The notes beneath the pieces were generated by a model. That model was not told where the DNA came from, ran no database searches, and saw only the letters and a program-made list of their open reading frames with translations. Shown here piece after piece: positions 18,586 through 29,492 of a stretch of 48,303 nt of DNA (position 1 is its first letter; each line of letters starts with the position of its first letter). The DNA is from Dichelobacter nodosus (GTDB lineage Bacteria; Pseudomonadota; Gammaproteobacteria; Cardiobacteriales; Cardiobacteriaceae), in assembly GCF_001263335.1 (NCBI RefSeq), contig NZ_LGVW01000026.1, positions 1 to 48,303 of the forward strand, written 5' to 3'. A program made the translations under genes and the position numbers.

Positions 18586-20445
18586 TTAATCGTCAAACTC
18601 TTCGATATCGCCCAAATAACCGCCCGTTTGCCGCGACCACAAGCGCGCATATAATCCTTTTTGCGCCAATAATTCTTGATGCGTGCCTTCTTCAACAATG
18701 CGTCCTTTATCCAAAACAATTAAACGATCCATTTGCGCGATGGTAGACAAACGATGCGCAATAGCGATGACGGTTTTTCCAGTCATCAGCGTTAATAAAC
18801 TGCTTTGAATCGCGGCTTCAACTTCGCTGTCTAACGCGGAAGTGGCTTCATCTAAAATTAAAATCGGCGCATTTTTGAGCAAAACGCGCGCAATTGCGAT
18901 GCGCTGCCGCTGTCCGCCGGAAAGTTTCACGCCGCGTTCGCCAACTTGAGCATCTAAACCACAATGACCTTGTGGATCAGAAAGTTGTGCGATAAATTCC
19001 AACGCTTCGGATTGTTCCAAAGCGCGCTGTAACGCCGCTTCATCGGCATCAGGTTTACCGTATAACACATTTTCGCGCACGGATCGGTGTAGTAAAGAAG
19101 TATCCTGCGTTACCATCGCGATGTGGCTGCGCAAACTTTCTTGCGTTACCGCCGCGATATTTTGCCCGTCAATTAAAATTTCGCCGCCGCTGACGTCGTA
19201 AAACCGCAGCAATAAATTAACTAAAGTGGATTTGCCGGCGCCGCTTCGTCCCACCAAACCAATTTTTTCGCCCGAACGAATCGTTAAATTTAAATGATCG
19301 ATGACGACCGGCGCTTTTTGAGTGACTGCATTTTGATAAGAAAAACACACATCTTTAAACGTAATTTCGCCGCGGCTAACGACTAAATCGCGGGCGCCGC
19401 GTTGATCGGTTATTGCCGGTGGCACTGCCATCATCGTCATGCCGTCAACTACGGTGCCTAAATGTTCAAATAAACTGCTGATTTCCCACATAATCCAATG
19501 CGACATCACGTTTAACCGTAATGCCAACGCGCTGGCGATTGCCACCGCGCCGGCGGTTGCCGCGCCTTTAATCCACAAACTAATCCCCAGCGCGGTGACG
19601 GCAAAAATGAGCAGTAAATTGATGCTGTTCATGCTGACTTGCAAACGCGTTACCAAACGAAATTGCGTGTAAACCGTTTGCATAAAATCGTCCATTGCTG
19701 CGCGGGCATAATTTTCTTCGCGGCGCGTATGAGCAAATAATTTGATGGTGGAAATATGCGTATAAGCATCAACCACGCGCCCCGTCATCGTTGAGCGTGC
19801 GTGCGCTTGTGCTTGCGCGATGGCTTTTAAACGCGGAATAAAATAAATCTGCAATGCAATGTATAACGCAAACCAGCAAAAAATCGGAATGAGAAAATGG
19901 GTATTTAACCGCCCCAAAAGATAAAACATTGACGCAAAATAAACGATGACGTACACCACGACGTCCATCAATTTAATGATTAATTCGCGCGTGGAAAGCG
20001 CCGTTTGCATCACTTTGGTGGCAACGCGTCCGGCAAATTCATCTTGATAAAAACATAAACTTTGCCCCAGCAAATGCCGATGCATGCGCCAGCGAATCGA
20101 CATTGGGAAATTGCCCATCAATGCTTGATAACGAAAAAGCGTATTCATCAAATGCAATAAAGGCAATATCAACAAAACAACTGCCGCCATCGCAAACAAA
20201 GTTAACGCTTCTTGATTTAAAAAATCCGCGCGCTGATGCCGCGATAACCAGTCAACAATCGTCCCCAAAAAAGAAAATAAACTGACTTCAAATACCGCTT
20301 GCGCCGCACTGATTACGCCCAATAAAAGAATATATTTTTTAAAACCCTGCGCATATTGCAAACAAAAACGCAGCAAGTTTTTAGCAGGCGCGGCGTTTAA
20401 TTGCTCGGGATAAGCCTCGGTGAGGCGCTCAAAAAATCGTAACAC
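18586..20445 (-). CDS. ABC exporter, fused permease-ATPase
   Basis: A 619-residue half-transporter. The N-terminal membrane domain (about 35-340) has six predicted helices. The ATPase domain (about 365-600) has Walker A GRSGAGKST, Q-loop MVTQDTSLLH, signature LSGGQRQRIAIAR, Walker B ILILDEATSALD and switch His in AIAHRLST. It is of the lipid/multidrug MsbA-like class, but the substrate cannot be told from sequence. It most likely works as a homodimer in the inner membrane. The start is GTG 20445 with AAAGGA eight bases upstream. It is the first gene of the run that continues with sbcD, sbcC and the oxidoreductase. Confidence 0.9.
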   Translation of the reverse strand: MLRFFERLTEAYPEQLNAAPAKNLLRFCLQYAQGFKKYILLLGVISAAQAVFEVSLFSFLGTIVDWLSRHQRADFLNQEALTLFAMAAVVLLILPLLHLMNTLFRYQALMGNFPMSIRWRMHRHLLGQSLCFYQDEFAGRVATKVMQTALSTRELIIKLMDVVVYVIVYFASMFYLLGRLNTHFLIPIFCWFALYIALQIYFIPRLKAIAQAQAHARSTMTGRVVDAYTHISTIKLFAHTRREENYARAAMDDFMQTVYTQFRLVTRLQVSMNSINLLLIFAVTALGISLWIKGAATAGAVAIASALALRLNVMSHWIMWEISSLFEHLGTVVDGMTMMAVPPAITDQRGARDLVVSRGEITFKDVCFSYQNAVTQKAPVVIDHLNLTIRSGEKIGLVGRSGAGKSTLVNLLLRFYDVSGGEILIDGQNIAAVTQESLRSHIAMVTQDTSLLHRSVRENVLYGKPDADEAALQRALEQSEALEFIAQLSDPQGHCGLDAQVGERGVKLSGGQRQRIAIARVLLKNAPILILDEATSALDSEVEAAIQSSLLTLMTGKTVIAIAHRLSTIAQMDRLIVLDKGRIVEEGTHQELLAQKGLYARLWSRQTGGYLGDIEEFDD

Positions 20446-20516
20446 AATCGTTGTCCTTTTATTAAAAACTTATTGTTGCGAGGATAAATCAATAAAAAAT
20501 ATAAAACAAAGAAACA

Positions 20517-20543
20517 AACCTTACCATGCGTTGAAGTAAGGTT
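20517..20543 (-). terminator. Rho-independent terminator after ftsB
   Basis: AACCTTAC and GTAAGGTT form an 8-bp stem with an 11-base loop directly after the ftsB stop. The minus-strand transcript continues into a T-rich stretch (TGTTTCTTTG). It closes the tilS-to-ftsB unit. Confidence 0.75.
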
Positions 20544-20544
20544 T

Positions 20545-21027
20545 TTAATTGCCTTCCAACGATTCTAATTCCAATGGCAGCGCGTCAATTTTCGGCATTT
20601 CAATCGGCGCAGAAACGGGTTCCGGTTCCGACGGCGACGGTTGCGGCGTTTGCGGCGAAACAGCATAAATCGGCGCCAAACCTTCGCGGTCGTATTCTTG
20701 CAATGCGGCAAGATCGGGCAAGGCATTTAATTCTTCTTGCGGCAACACAAAAAACGTTTCATCTTGCCCAATCATGCCGTACTCCTCGCGCGCTTTTTCT
20801 TCATACGTATAAAAAGAATCCGGCGATTGCAACGTTTGCAAATCGAGATCTAACGTTTTATTGCGCGCCTTTAAGCGTTCGTTTTGCGTATTAAAATAAG
20901 AAACTTGCTCGGATAACTCGCGAATTTTGCTTTTTTTATCATCTTGCAACTGCCATAAATACACATTAAGCAACGCCAACAATGCGGCGATAATGATTAA
21001 AAAAAGATAAAAACTGCGTTGACGCAT
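20545..21027 (-). CDS. ftsB: Cell division protein FtsB (septum formation initiator family), with C-terminal extension
   Basis: A bitopic division protein that bridges FtsL and FtsQ at the septum. From ATG 21027 (GGAG six bases upstream) it has 160 residues: a short basic start, one transmembrane helix (about 6-24) and a periplasmic coiled coil (about 30-65). The FtsB region around 70-90 follows, with Y-x-Y-EEKAREEYGMI-x-x-x-ET-FF. Beyond about residue 105 is a Pro/Glu/Ser-rich tail (PQTPQPSPSEPEP) ending in an acidic Leu-rich stretch. Typical FtsB is 90-105 residues, so the tail is extra. The position after eno is the standard gammaproteobacterial context; ispD, often next, is absent here. 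Confidence 0.92.
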   Translation of the reverse strand: MRQRSFYLFLIIIAALLALLNVYLWQLQDDKKSKIRELSEQVSYFNTQNERLKARNKTLDLDLQTLQSPDSFYTYEEKAREEYGMIGQDETFFVLPQEELNALPDLAALQEYDREGLAPIYAVSPQTPQPSPSEPEPVSAPIEMPKIDALPLELESLEGN

Positions 21028-21048
21028 CACATACTCCACAAAAAACAC

Positions 21049-21071
21049 AATCACCGCACGAGGCGGTGATT
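21049..21071 (-). terminator. Terminator/attenuator between eno and ftsB
   Basis: A 9-bp perfect stem (AATCACCGC / GCGGTGATT) with a 5-base loop is followed on the minus strand by GTGTTTTTTG. It sits in the 57-base gap between the eno stop and the ftsB start, just upstream of the ftsB ribosome site. It probably lowers ftsB expression relative to eno. Confidence 0.8.
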
Positions 21072-21084
21072 GATGAGGGTGAAT

Positions 21085-23203
<2,119 letters not shown>

Positions 23204-23207
<4 letters not shown>

Positions 23208-24838
23208 GATAAACGTTCCGTTTGATAATCCAATGCCGCGGCAATGAATGCGGAAAATAGCGGGTGACCGCCGAGCGGTGTGGACGTAAATTCAGGGTGC
23301 GATTGCAAACCGATAAACCAACGATGGCTTGGAATTTCAATGACTTCTACCAAATCATTATCCGCGGAACGTCCGGAAATGCGCATGCCGGCGGCTTCCA
23401 AGCGTTTTTCATAATTGGCGTTGACTTCATAACGATGACGATGGCGTTCATTCATGATTTCGCTGCCGTAAATCGTGGCAATTTTGCTGCCGGCTTTTAA
23501 TTTTGCTGGCAATGCGCCCAAACGCAGCGTGCCGCCGAGATCCATTTTTTTATCGCGTTGTTCTACTTCGCCGCGTTCATTTACCCATTGCGCCACTAAT
23601 GCGATAATCGGCTCATCGGTTTTTTCGTCCCATTCCGTGCTGCATGCATTTTTAATACCTAAAACGTTGCGTGCAAATTCCACCACAGCAATTTGTAATC
23701 CCAAACAAATGCCTAAATAAGGAATATTTTCCTCGCGCGCATATTGCACTGCCCGCAATTTGCCGTTCACACCGCGATTACCAAAACCGCCGGGCACAAC
23801 GATGGCATCAACGCCCGCGAGCAATTCTGTTCCTTGAGAATATAAATCTTCAGAATCAACGTAGCGAATATTAACCTTGGTTTTATTTTTAATGCCGGCG
23901 TGATAAAGCGCTTCATTCAATGATTTATAAGCATCAGTTAAATTGACGTATTTACCGACCATTGCCACGGTTACTTCATGTTCGGGGTGATTGATGGCGT
24001 CAACAACTTTTTCCCAATCGCCTAAATTGGCTTCTTTAACGTGTAAACCAAAATGTTTCACCACCAAATCATCAACGCCTTGTTTTTGGTAAAGCATGGG
24101 AATTTCATAAATATTTTTCACGCTTAAACCGCTGATTACTGCTTTTGCCGGCACATTGGTAAACAAAGAAATTTTGGCTTTTTCATCTTCTGGAATTTCC
24201 CGATCGGCGCGGCAAATTAACATATCCGGTTGAATGCCGATGGATCGCAATTCTTTAACGCTGTGTTGCGTTGGTTTGGTTTTGAGTTCACCGGCAGCCG
24301 AAATAAAAGGCACTAAAGTGAGATGAATAAACATGGTATCGCGGCGCCCTAATTTCGTGCCCAACTGACGAATGGCTTCCATAAACGGCAACGATTCAAT
24401 ATCGCCCACCGTGCCGCCGATTTCCACCATAGCAATATCAGCGCCTTGTGCCGCGCGGAGAATATATTGTTGAATGGTATCCGTAATATGCGGAATAACT
24501 TGTACCGTTTTTCCTAAATAATCGCCTTTACGTTCGCGTTGGATCACTTCTAAATAAACGCGTCCGGCGGTGCAATTATGAAATTGCGTGGCGCGCATAT
24601 TAACGAACCGTTCATAATGCCCCAAATCCAAATCCGTTTCCGCGCCGTCATGCGTTACAAACACTTCTCCATGTTGAAAAGGACTCATCGTGCCGGGGTC
24701 AACGTTAATATAAGGATCTAATTTGATCATGGTGATCCGTAAACCGCGCGCTTCCAAAATTGCGCCTAAAGAAGCAGCAGAAATCCCTTTTCCCAATGAA
24801 GAAACCACGCCGCCGGTGATAAAAATATATTGCGTCAT
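23204..24838 (-). CDS. pyrG: CTP synthase
   Basis: Aminates UTP to CTP using ATP and glutamine. The N-terminal synthase domain begins [19 protein letters not shown] (P-loop). It continues with the CTP-feedback region, including [13 protein letters not shown] and GGTVGDIES. The C-terminal glutamine amidotransferase domain has [11 protein letters not shown], the nucleophile Cys in GICLGLQ, and the His/Glu pair in SHPEF near the end. The start is set at ATG 24838 (AGGA nine bases upstream), giving 544 residues as in homologues; an upstream ATG in the same frame would add 22 residues overlapping tilS. Confidence 0.97.
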
Positions 24839-24884
24839 CGTTGAAAATCCTGTCAAAAAAATAACCCGAAATTTTATCAGTTTG

Positions 24885-26132
24885 CTAGAAGCGTTGCCAA
24901 TCAATTACTAACGTTTCCCAGCCCGAAGCCGCACCAATGCCGCCAACCCAAATTAACGCGTCATCAGCCCACAAAAGCGGTGTTCTACGGCGAAAAAAAG
25001 GCGGAACGCCGTATTGTTGAAACCACGCTTTAAGCGGTTTGTGATGCGCTTGATGATGCGGACGAAACCGCGCCGCCGGCGGATACAGTGTCCAACGGCA
25101 AATGTGCGACGATAACAACGCCGCGCCCGATTGAAGGGTTAATGTGCCGATGCCGTGCCAATGCGTTTGTTCGGCAAAAATGGGCGGCGGCGCCGGCGGT
25201 TCCGTCGCAACGTTATAAATTTCGGAACGATAACGAAATAAACAGCGATCGGCGTATTCAATTTGCGCGTGTTCGGCGTTATCGAGTTGATCGATAAATT
25301 CTTGTAAACGACGCCGCGGCGGCAGCGGCAGATGACGTTGTCGCAACCAATAACGAATGAGTAACGCGCGGCTGGAAGACGGCACCGCGGAAAGCGTTTC
25401 CATAGTGAACGGTTGTTCGGGCGCGGGTAAATAAGCGTATAAACAATGTTCTTGAAAATGACGCGCGGCAGATAATTGGGCGCTCGTTTGCGCGAGTTGG
25501 GCGCGGATCGCCGGAAAACGCGTTTCCAATAACGGCAATACTTGATGGCGCAGCCAATTCCTTTGATAACGTGTATCGGTGTTGCTGCTGTCATCAACGA
25601 AAGTCAGCTGCTGCGATTTTAAATAATCTTCAATTTCAGCGCGCGCATGCAACAGCCACGGACGCCAATGTTCTCCTGCGGCAAATGAACGCCGCAAAGG
25701 CATGGCTGATAATCCATCTAATCCGCTGCCGCGGCATAAATTAAGCAATAATGTTTCGGCTTGATCGTCTTGATGGTGCGCGGTGAGTAATACGCCGTTT
25801 ACAGGCAATAATTGCGCAAATGCTTGATAACGCGCTTTGCGGGCGACGGCTTCCGCGTTTTTCGTGGCTTTTAAATGCAGGGAAACGCTGCGAAAGGAAA
25901 AACCGTAGGCGGCGGCGCGCGTTGCCACCAATTCGCCCCATTTGGCGGCATCTTGATGCCAGCCGTGATTGATGTAGACAATTTCAAGCGGTGCACTTAA
26001 TTGCGTTTTTTGTTGATAAAGCGCGTGCAATAAGGCGATGCTGTCGCGTCCGCCGCTGCACGCAAGCAAATAAGCCGTGGGATTAGTTTGCGTTTGCCAT
26101 TGAAAAAGTAGTTCTAATTGATTGATATTCAT
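24885..26132 (-). CDS. tilS: tRNA(Ile)-lysidine synthase
   Basis: Converts C34 of the CAU anticodon of a minor tRNA-Ile to lysidine, switching it to AUA decoding. The N-terminal PP-loop ATPase has SGGRDSIAL at 26-34, [26 protein letters not shown] and RPWLL. The C-terminal substrate-binding domains are more divergent but complete, with a [12 protein letters not shown] segment near the end. At 415 residues it is normal. It leads the tilS-pyrG-kdsA-eno-ftsB run, with 46 bases before pyrG. Confidence 0.95.
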   Translation of the reverse strand: MNINQLELLFQWQTQTNPTAYLLACSGGRDSIALLHALYQQKTQLSAPLEIVYINHGWHQDAAKWGELVATRAAAYGFSFRSVSLHLKATKNAEAVARKARYQAFAQLLPVNGVLLTAHHQDDQAETLLLNLCRGSGLDGLSAMPLRRSFAAGEHWRPWLLHARAEIEDYLKSQQLTFVDDSSNTDTRYQRNWLRHQVLPLLETRFPAIRAQLAQTSAQLSAARHFQEHCLYAYLPAPEQPFTMETLSAVPSSSRALLIRYWLRQRHLPLPPRRRLQEFIDQLDNAEHAQIEYADRCLFRYRSEIYNVATEPPAPPPIFAEQTHWHGIGTLTLQSGAALLSSHICRWTLYPPAARFRPHHQAHHKPLKAWFQQYGVPPFFRRRTPLLWADDALIWVGGIGAASGWETLVIDWQRF

Positions 26133-26331
26133 ATTATTTTTCTGTTTTTCTACCGCGGAGAAAGTCTTTTTTAATAGGGTTCACCGCGGCGGTTTGTGAG
26201 GTTGTTTATTTTCCGCCGGCGCTTATCATTGACGGCGCGCTGGAAGTAGATTATCCCTTTTTCAAGATATAAAGTACTGTAATTTCTGTTTAAAGCGGAT
26301 AAAATCAGACGATACACAGGAGAAGTTCACC

Positions 26332-29148
26332 ATGGCATTAGACAAAATTATCCGCACAATCAGTCCGGGGTTCCGACGAGAACAAGAGGAACTCGAAGAT
26401 TATCTCTTGCGTTTGGAGCAGGAAAGTCTCAATAACGGTCAGACGATCCGCAATTTGCAAGAAAAAATCCAAGAATTGGAAAAAAAGCATAGCGAAGAAT
26501 TGGGCGTGGTCAATTTACAACTCGCTGATCAAACGCGCGATTTTGAGCAAAAAAGCGCGCAAATGCAGAAAAAAGAACAAGAATTAGCGCAGGAAAAAAA
26601 GGTTTTAGAAGAACAAATCGCAGCTAATAAACGCGCATTTCATAATCAGCAGTTGGAATTGGAGAAAAAATTCCAAGCGTTGCAGGAGCAATACGAGCAA
26701 GAGTTTCAACAAAAACAAGCCGAATGTAGTCAAAAAACGGAAGACGCCGAAGCGCTAAAAACTGCGCTGAAACAAGAAAAAACGCAGTGGGCAGAAAGTC
26801 AACAGCAACGCGTTGCTCAAGCTGAAGAAGCGTTTCAAAAAAAAGAAGGGGAATTTGCTAATCGCGTTTTAGCGCAACAACAAAAGCTCACCGAATTAAC
26901 TGCGCAATGCCAAGCGGCGGAAGCAAAATTGGCTCAATTACAAACGCAATATCAACAAGCAGAAAGCGAAGAAAAAGCAAAAAAAGCGGCACGAGTGGAA
27001 GAATATGCCGAACTGGAAAAAAATCATCAACAACAATTAATCGCCGAGCAGCAAAAGCAAGAAAGCGCATTGCATGATATTCAAAAAGAGTTAGCCGCCG
27101 CGCAAGCGCAATTAGATGAAAAGCAAAACGCCGTTATTCAAGAGCAAAAATCGCTTGAGGATTTACAGAAAAAATCTCAAGAAATTATCGCAACAATTGA
27201 CGAAAAACGTCATAATTATCAAGAAGAAAAAGAAAAATTACGCCTCGAAATGGAAGATAAAGCTCATAAAATTCAAGTCGATTTGGAGCAAGAATATCAA
27301 TTTATTATGAGCGAGCGCGAGCGCAGCGAAAAACAATTGGCAGAAACGCGCAAAAAACAAGAAACGATCGTGGTCGGCGCGCAAGCAGAAGTGAAAATTT
27401 GGCAGGAAAAACTCGATAAAATCACGAAAAGATTCGTTGTTAAACAAGATGAATTGAGTCAAATCCAACGTCAAATTGAGCAAACACAACGCGATACGGA
27501 AAATAAATGCCAACAACTCATTTCCGAACAAGAACGCGTTTGTGCCGAACTCGAACAACGCGCCGAAGAAACGCGGCAAAAACTCGCCTCCGAAGAGCAA
27601 CAGCACGCGCAAAATTATCAGCAGCAAATGGCAGAAATCACCGCCGCGCGCAGTGCATTAGAAAATGAGCAAGCAGAAATTCAGGAACAATTAGTTACCA
27701 GCCGACAAGAACAAATCGATTGCGAACAATCCATTAAAAAAGCACAAGAAAAATTGGAGCAATTGCATAAAGATGCGGTTGAAGTGAAAAGAAAAACGCA
27801 AGAAGCCGTGGAAAAAGAAGAAACGGCAAAACAAGAATATGACCGTTGCAATGCGGCGCTGGAAGAGGCGAAAAACGAACTTGCCGCGCAGCAGCAATCG
27901 TTAACCGCAAAACAACAAGAAATCACCGCCGCGCAGGCAGAATTGGAACGCGTGCAGCAAGAAATTGCGCAGTTCAATCAAGATCTTGCCACAAAACAAG
28001 CGGAACAAGAACAACTCGCAAAATGCACGGCAGAATATGAAAAAGAACAAAAAATGCTGGAAGAAACGAAAAATGAACTTGCCGCGCAGCAGCAATCGTT
28101 AACCGCAAAACAACAAGAAATCACCGCCGCGCAGGCAGAATTGGAACGCGTGCAGCAAGAAATTGCGCAATTTAATCAAGAGCTCGCCACAAAACAAGCG
28201 GAACAAGAAAATCTCGCAAAATGCGCAGCAGAATATGAAAAAGAACAAAAAATGCTGGAAGAAACGAAAAATGAACTTGCCGCACAGCAGCAATCGTTAA
28301 CCGCAAAACAAGCGGAAGCAAGCCGTGCGCAATTAGTCAAAATACAGCCAACTGTAACATCGGCGGAAGATTGTCTCGTCAGCCAACAATTGCAGCAAAT
28401 GCAAGCCGATATGGTTAAAACTTTGGCGCTTACAAAAACTTTGCTTGCGCAATTAACGGAGCGCGCTCAGGGAACCCGCGCGGATTTGATGCATTTACCC
28501 GATGATGAAGCGGGTTCAGATGGATTATTTTTCCAAATCGATGAACCGCATCATTTGGAAGATGAAAAAGAAATGTTGACCAAATCCACGGATTTGATGC
28601 ATTTGCCCGATGATGAAGCGGATTCAAATGGATTGTTCTTCCAAACCGATGAACCGCATCATTCGGAAAATGAAAAAGAAACGTTGACCGAATCCGCAGA
28701 TTTGATGAATTTACCTGATGATACCGCACAAAAACCCAATAAACCTCAAAAGATTCATTCTTTTCAGGAAGTTATATTGCATCGTTGGTTGAGCGATTTA
28801 AATATTTCTAATGACGGGCGCCCACTTTATGCTTATTTCATTACTCCGCAGCAATCCTTTTCTTTATTTAAATTATTGCAGCAATATCAATCGATTGCTT
28901 CATCACCCATTTTTGCGGCGTGTTATTGTTTGGCAGTTAATATGATTTACCGACAAAATTATGCTGGCGGCAATTGGGATTGGCGCGTTGTTGATGAAAA
29001 TTTAGGCATTTCGTTTACGCCTGAAGAAAGAAATAAATTATTTTTATCAGGATTCTCTTATTGGCAACGTCCTTTGTGTTGGAAAAAAGACGGCAGCGTT
29101 GATGAAATGCGCATGATGCAGCAAGAAAGTGGTTTACCGCTAAAATAA
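26332..29148 (+). CDS. Large coiled-coil protein with internal tandem repeats and globular C-terminal domain
   Basis: 938 residues, no established function. ATG 26332 follows GGAGAAG. Residues about 15-690 are an almost unbroken Gln/Glu/Lys/Ala-rich coiled coil with no signal peptide or membrane segment, so it is probably cytosolic. Within it a 66-residue unit (ELAAQQQSLTAKQ...) occurs two and a bit times from residue 511 to 660. Residues 718-797 hold a 36-residue acidic unit (DLMHLPDDEA...FFQ-x-DEPHH) two and a bit times. From about 808 to 938 there is a globular domain: R-W-L-S-D-L at 818-823, DGRPLYAYFIT at 828-838, FAACYCLAVNMIYRQNYAGG up to 880, then N-W-D-W. That pattern recalls, from memory, the N-terminal domain of STY4851/ECs_5259 (DruH-type) defence proteins. 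Structural scaffold is the alternative. Confidence 0.85.
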   Translation: MALDKIIRTISPGFRREQEELEDYLLRLEQESLNNGQTIRNLQEKIQELEKKHSEELGVVNLQLADQTRDFEQKSAQMQKKEQELAQEKKVLEEQIAANKRAFHNQQLELEKKFQALQEQYEQEFQQKQAECSQKTEDAEALKTALKQEKTQWAESQQQRVAQAEEAFQKKEGEFANRVLAQQQKLTELTAQCQAAEAKLAQLQTQYQQAESEEKAKKAARVEEYAELEKNHQQQLIAEQQKQESALHDIQKELAAAQAQLDEKQNAVIQEQKSLEDLQKKSQEIIATIDEKRHNYQEEKEKLRLEMEDKAHKIQVDLEQEYQFIMSERERSEKQLAETRKKQETIVVGAQAEVKIWQEKLDKITKRFVVKQDELSQIQRQIEQTQRDTENKCQQLISEQERVCAELEQRAEETRQKLASEEQQHAQNYQQQMAEITAARSALENEQAEIQEQLVTSRQEQIDCEQSIKKAQEKLEQLHKDAVEVKRKTQEAVEKEETAKQEYDRCNAALEEAKNELAAQQQSLTAKQQEITAAQAELERVQQEIAQFNQDLATKQAEQEQLAKCTAEYEKEQKMLEETKNELAAQQQSLTAKQQEITAAQAELERVQQEIAQFNQELATKQAEQENLAKCAAEYEKEQKMLEETKNELAAQQQSLTAKQAEASRAQLVKIQPTVTSAEDCLVSQQLQQMQADMVKTLALTKTLLAQLTERAQGTRADLMHLPDDEAGSDGLFFQIDEPHHLEDEKEMLTKSTDLMHLPDDEADSNGLFFQTDEPHHSENEKETLTESADLMNLPDDTAQKPNKPQKIHSFQEVILHRWLSDLNISNDGRPLYAYFITPQQSFSLFKLLQQYQSIASSPIFAACYCLAVNMIYRQNYAGGNWDWRVVDENLGISFTPEERNKLFLSGFSYWQRPLCWKKDGSVDEMRMMQQESGLPLK
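27862..28311 (+). repeat. 198-bp intragenic tandem repeat (66-residue coiled-coil unit)
   Basis: Units begin at 27862, 28060 and 28258. The first two are full length and the third breaks off after about 54 bases. The copies differ by only a few bases (for example GAGGCG/GAAACG after the first codon), which implies recent duplication or ongoing homogenisation. The unit is in frame, so copy number changes would lengthen the coiled coil without disrupting the gene. Confidence 0.9.
28483..28722 (+). repeat. 108-bp intragenic tandem repeat (36-residue acidic unit)
   Basis: GATTTGATG starts the unit at 28483, 28591 and 28699 (exact 108-base period). Two copies are complete and the third is short. 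Each encodes DLM-x-LPDD, then FFQ-x-DEPHH and a Glu/Lys-rich end. The unit links the coiled coil to the C-terminal domain and may be an array of short peptide-binding sites. Confidence 0.9.
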
Positions 29149-29167
29149 TGTTTTATTTGAATATAAA

Positions 29168-29191
29168 AAAGCTCCGAATTATCGGAGCTTT
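29168..29191. terminator. Bidirectional terminator between the convergent coiled-coil and J-like genes
   Basis: A 10-bp perfect stem (AAAGCTCCGA / TCGGAGCTTT) with loop ATTA, followed on the plus strand by AACATTTTTT and preceded by an A-run that gives a T-run on the minus strand. It can serve both convergent genes. Confidence 0.88.
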
Positions 29192-29221
29192 AACATTTTT
29201 TCCAGCACTTAATAATGGATT

Positions 29222-29425
29222 TTATTTTGCGTATCGGCTGGGATAGTTTTGCCGCAAAAATAAATCGTAATTCGCTTTACTGGCTGGATTTAATAACGTT
29301 TCTTTGATTGCTTTTATTTCTTCTGGATTAGTTGCTTTGGAGGCATAACGTTCAAAAGCAGCTTGTAATTCTTGTGGTTTTGCGTCCATTCCAACGCCAA
29401 GAAGTACATAATAGTCTGTCATCAT
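29222..29425 (-). CDS. Small J-domain-like protein lacking the HPD motif
   Basis: 67 residues. The first part (DYYVLLGVGMDAKPQELQAAFE) matches helices I-II of a DnaJ J-domain (typical DYYEVLGV...EIKKAYR). The end (EEIKAIKETLLNPASKANYDLF) matches helices III-IV including the L-x-P-x-x-x-x-x-YD signature. The loop that should carry HPD is missing, so it should not stimulate an Hsp70 ATPase. It may be a decoy, an adaptor, or a purely structural J-like fold. AGGTG lies seven bases before the first ATG, and a near-consensus promoter (29465-29492) lies directly upstream, so the gene is expressed on its own. It is convergent with the coiled-coil gene. Confidence 0.75.
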   Translation of the reverse strand: MMTDYYVLLGVGMDAKPQELQAAFERYASKATNPEEIKAIKETLLNPASKANYDLFLRQNYPSRYAK

Positions 29426-29464
29426 GATATATCACCTTTTTTCAACGACTTTAAGAAAAAAATC

Positions 29465-29492
29465 ATTATAAAATAATCTTAGGTGATGTCTA
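29465..29492 (-). promoter_or_regulatory. Near-consensus sigma-70 promoter for the J-like gene
   Basis: On the minus strand TAGACA (29492-29487) and a perfect TATAAT (29470-29465) are separated by 16 bases. The predicted transcript starts about 30 bases before the ATG. A 7-bp inverted repeat, ATCACCT (29431-29437) / AGGTGAT (29481-29487), overlaps both the ribosome site and the spacer. Confidence 0.7.

Noticed and set aside
14439-20445. ABC exporter-sbcD-sbcC-oxidoreductase run as a novel defence operon
   Set aside because: All are standard housekeeping families and dense packing is the rule in this genome; co-transcription alone does not imply joint function.
26152-26189. Two ACCGCGG elements 31 bases apart upstream of the coiled-coil gene
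   Set aside because: Short GC-rich palindromes are common in this sequence; no evidence that they are operators.
26229-26257. TTGACG-17-TATCCC as promoter of the coiled-coil gene
   Set aside because: The -10 matches consensus poorly (TATCCC) and other AT-rich candidates (such as around 26300) are equally weak, so none is called.
27116-28293. Several open frames on both strands within the coiled-coil gene
   Set aside because: They are shadows of a long repetitive Gln/Glu/Lys-rich frame and repeat with the same 198-base period.
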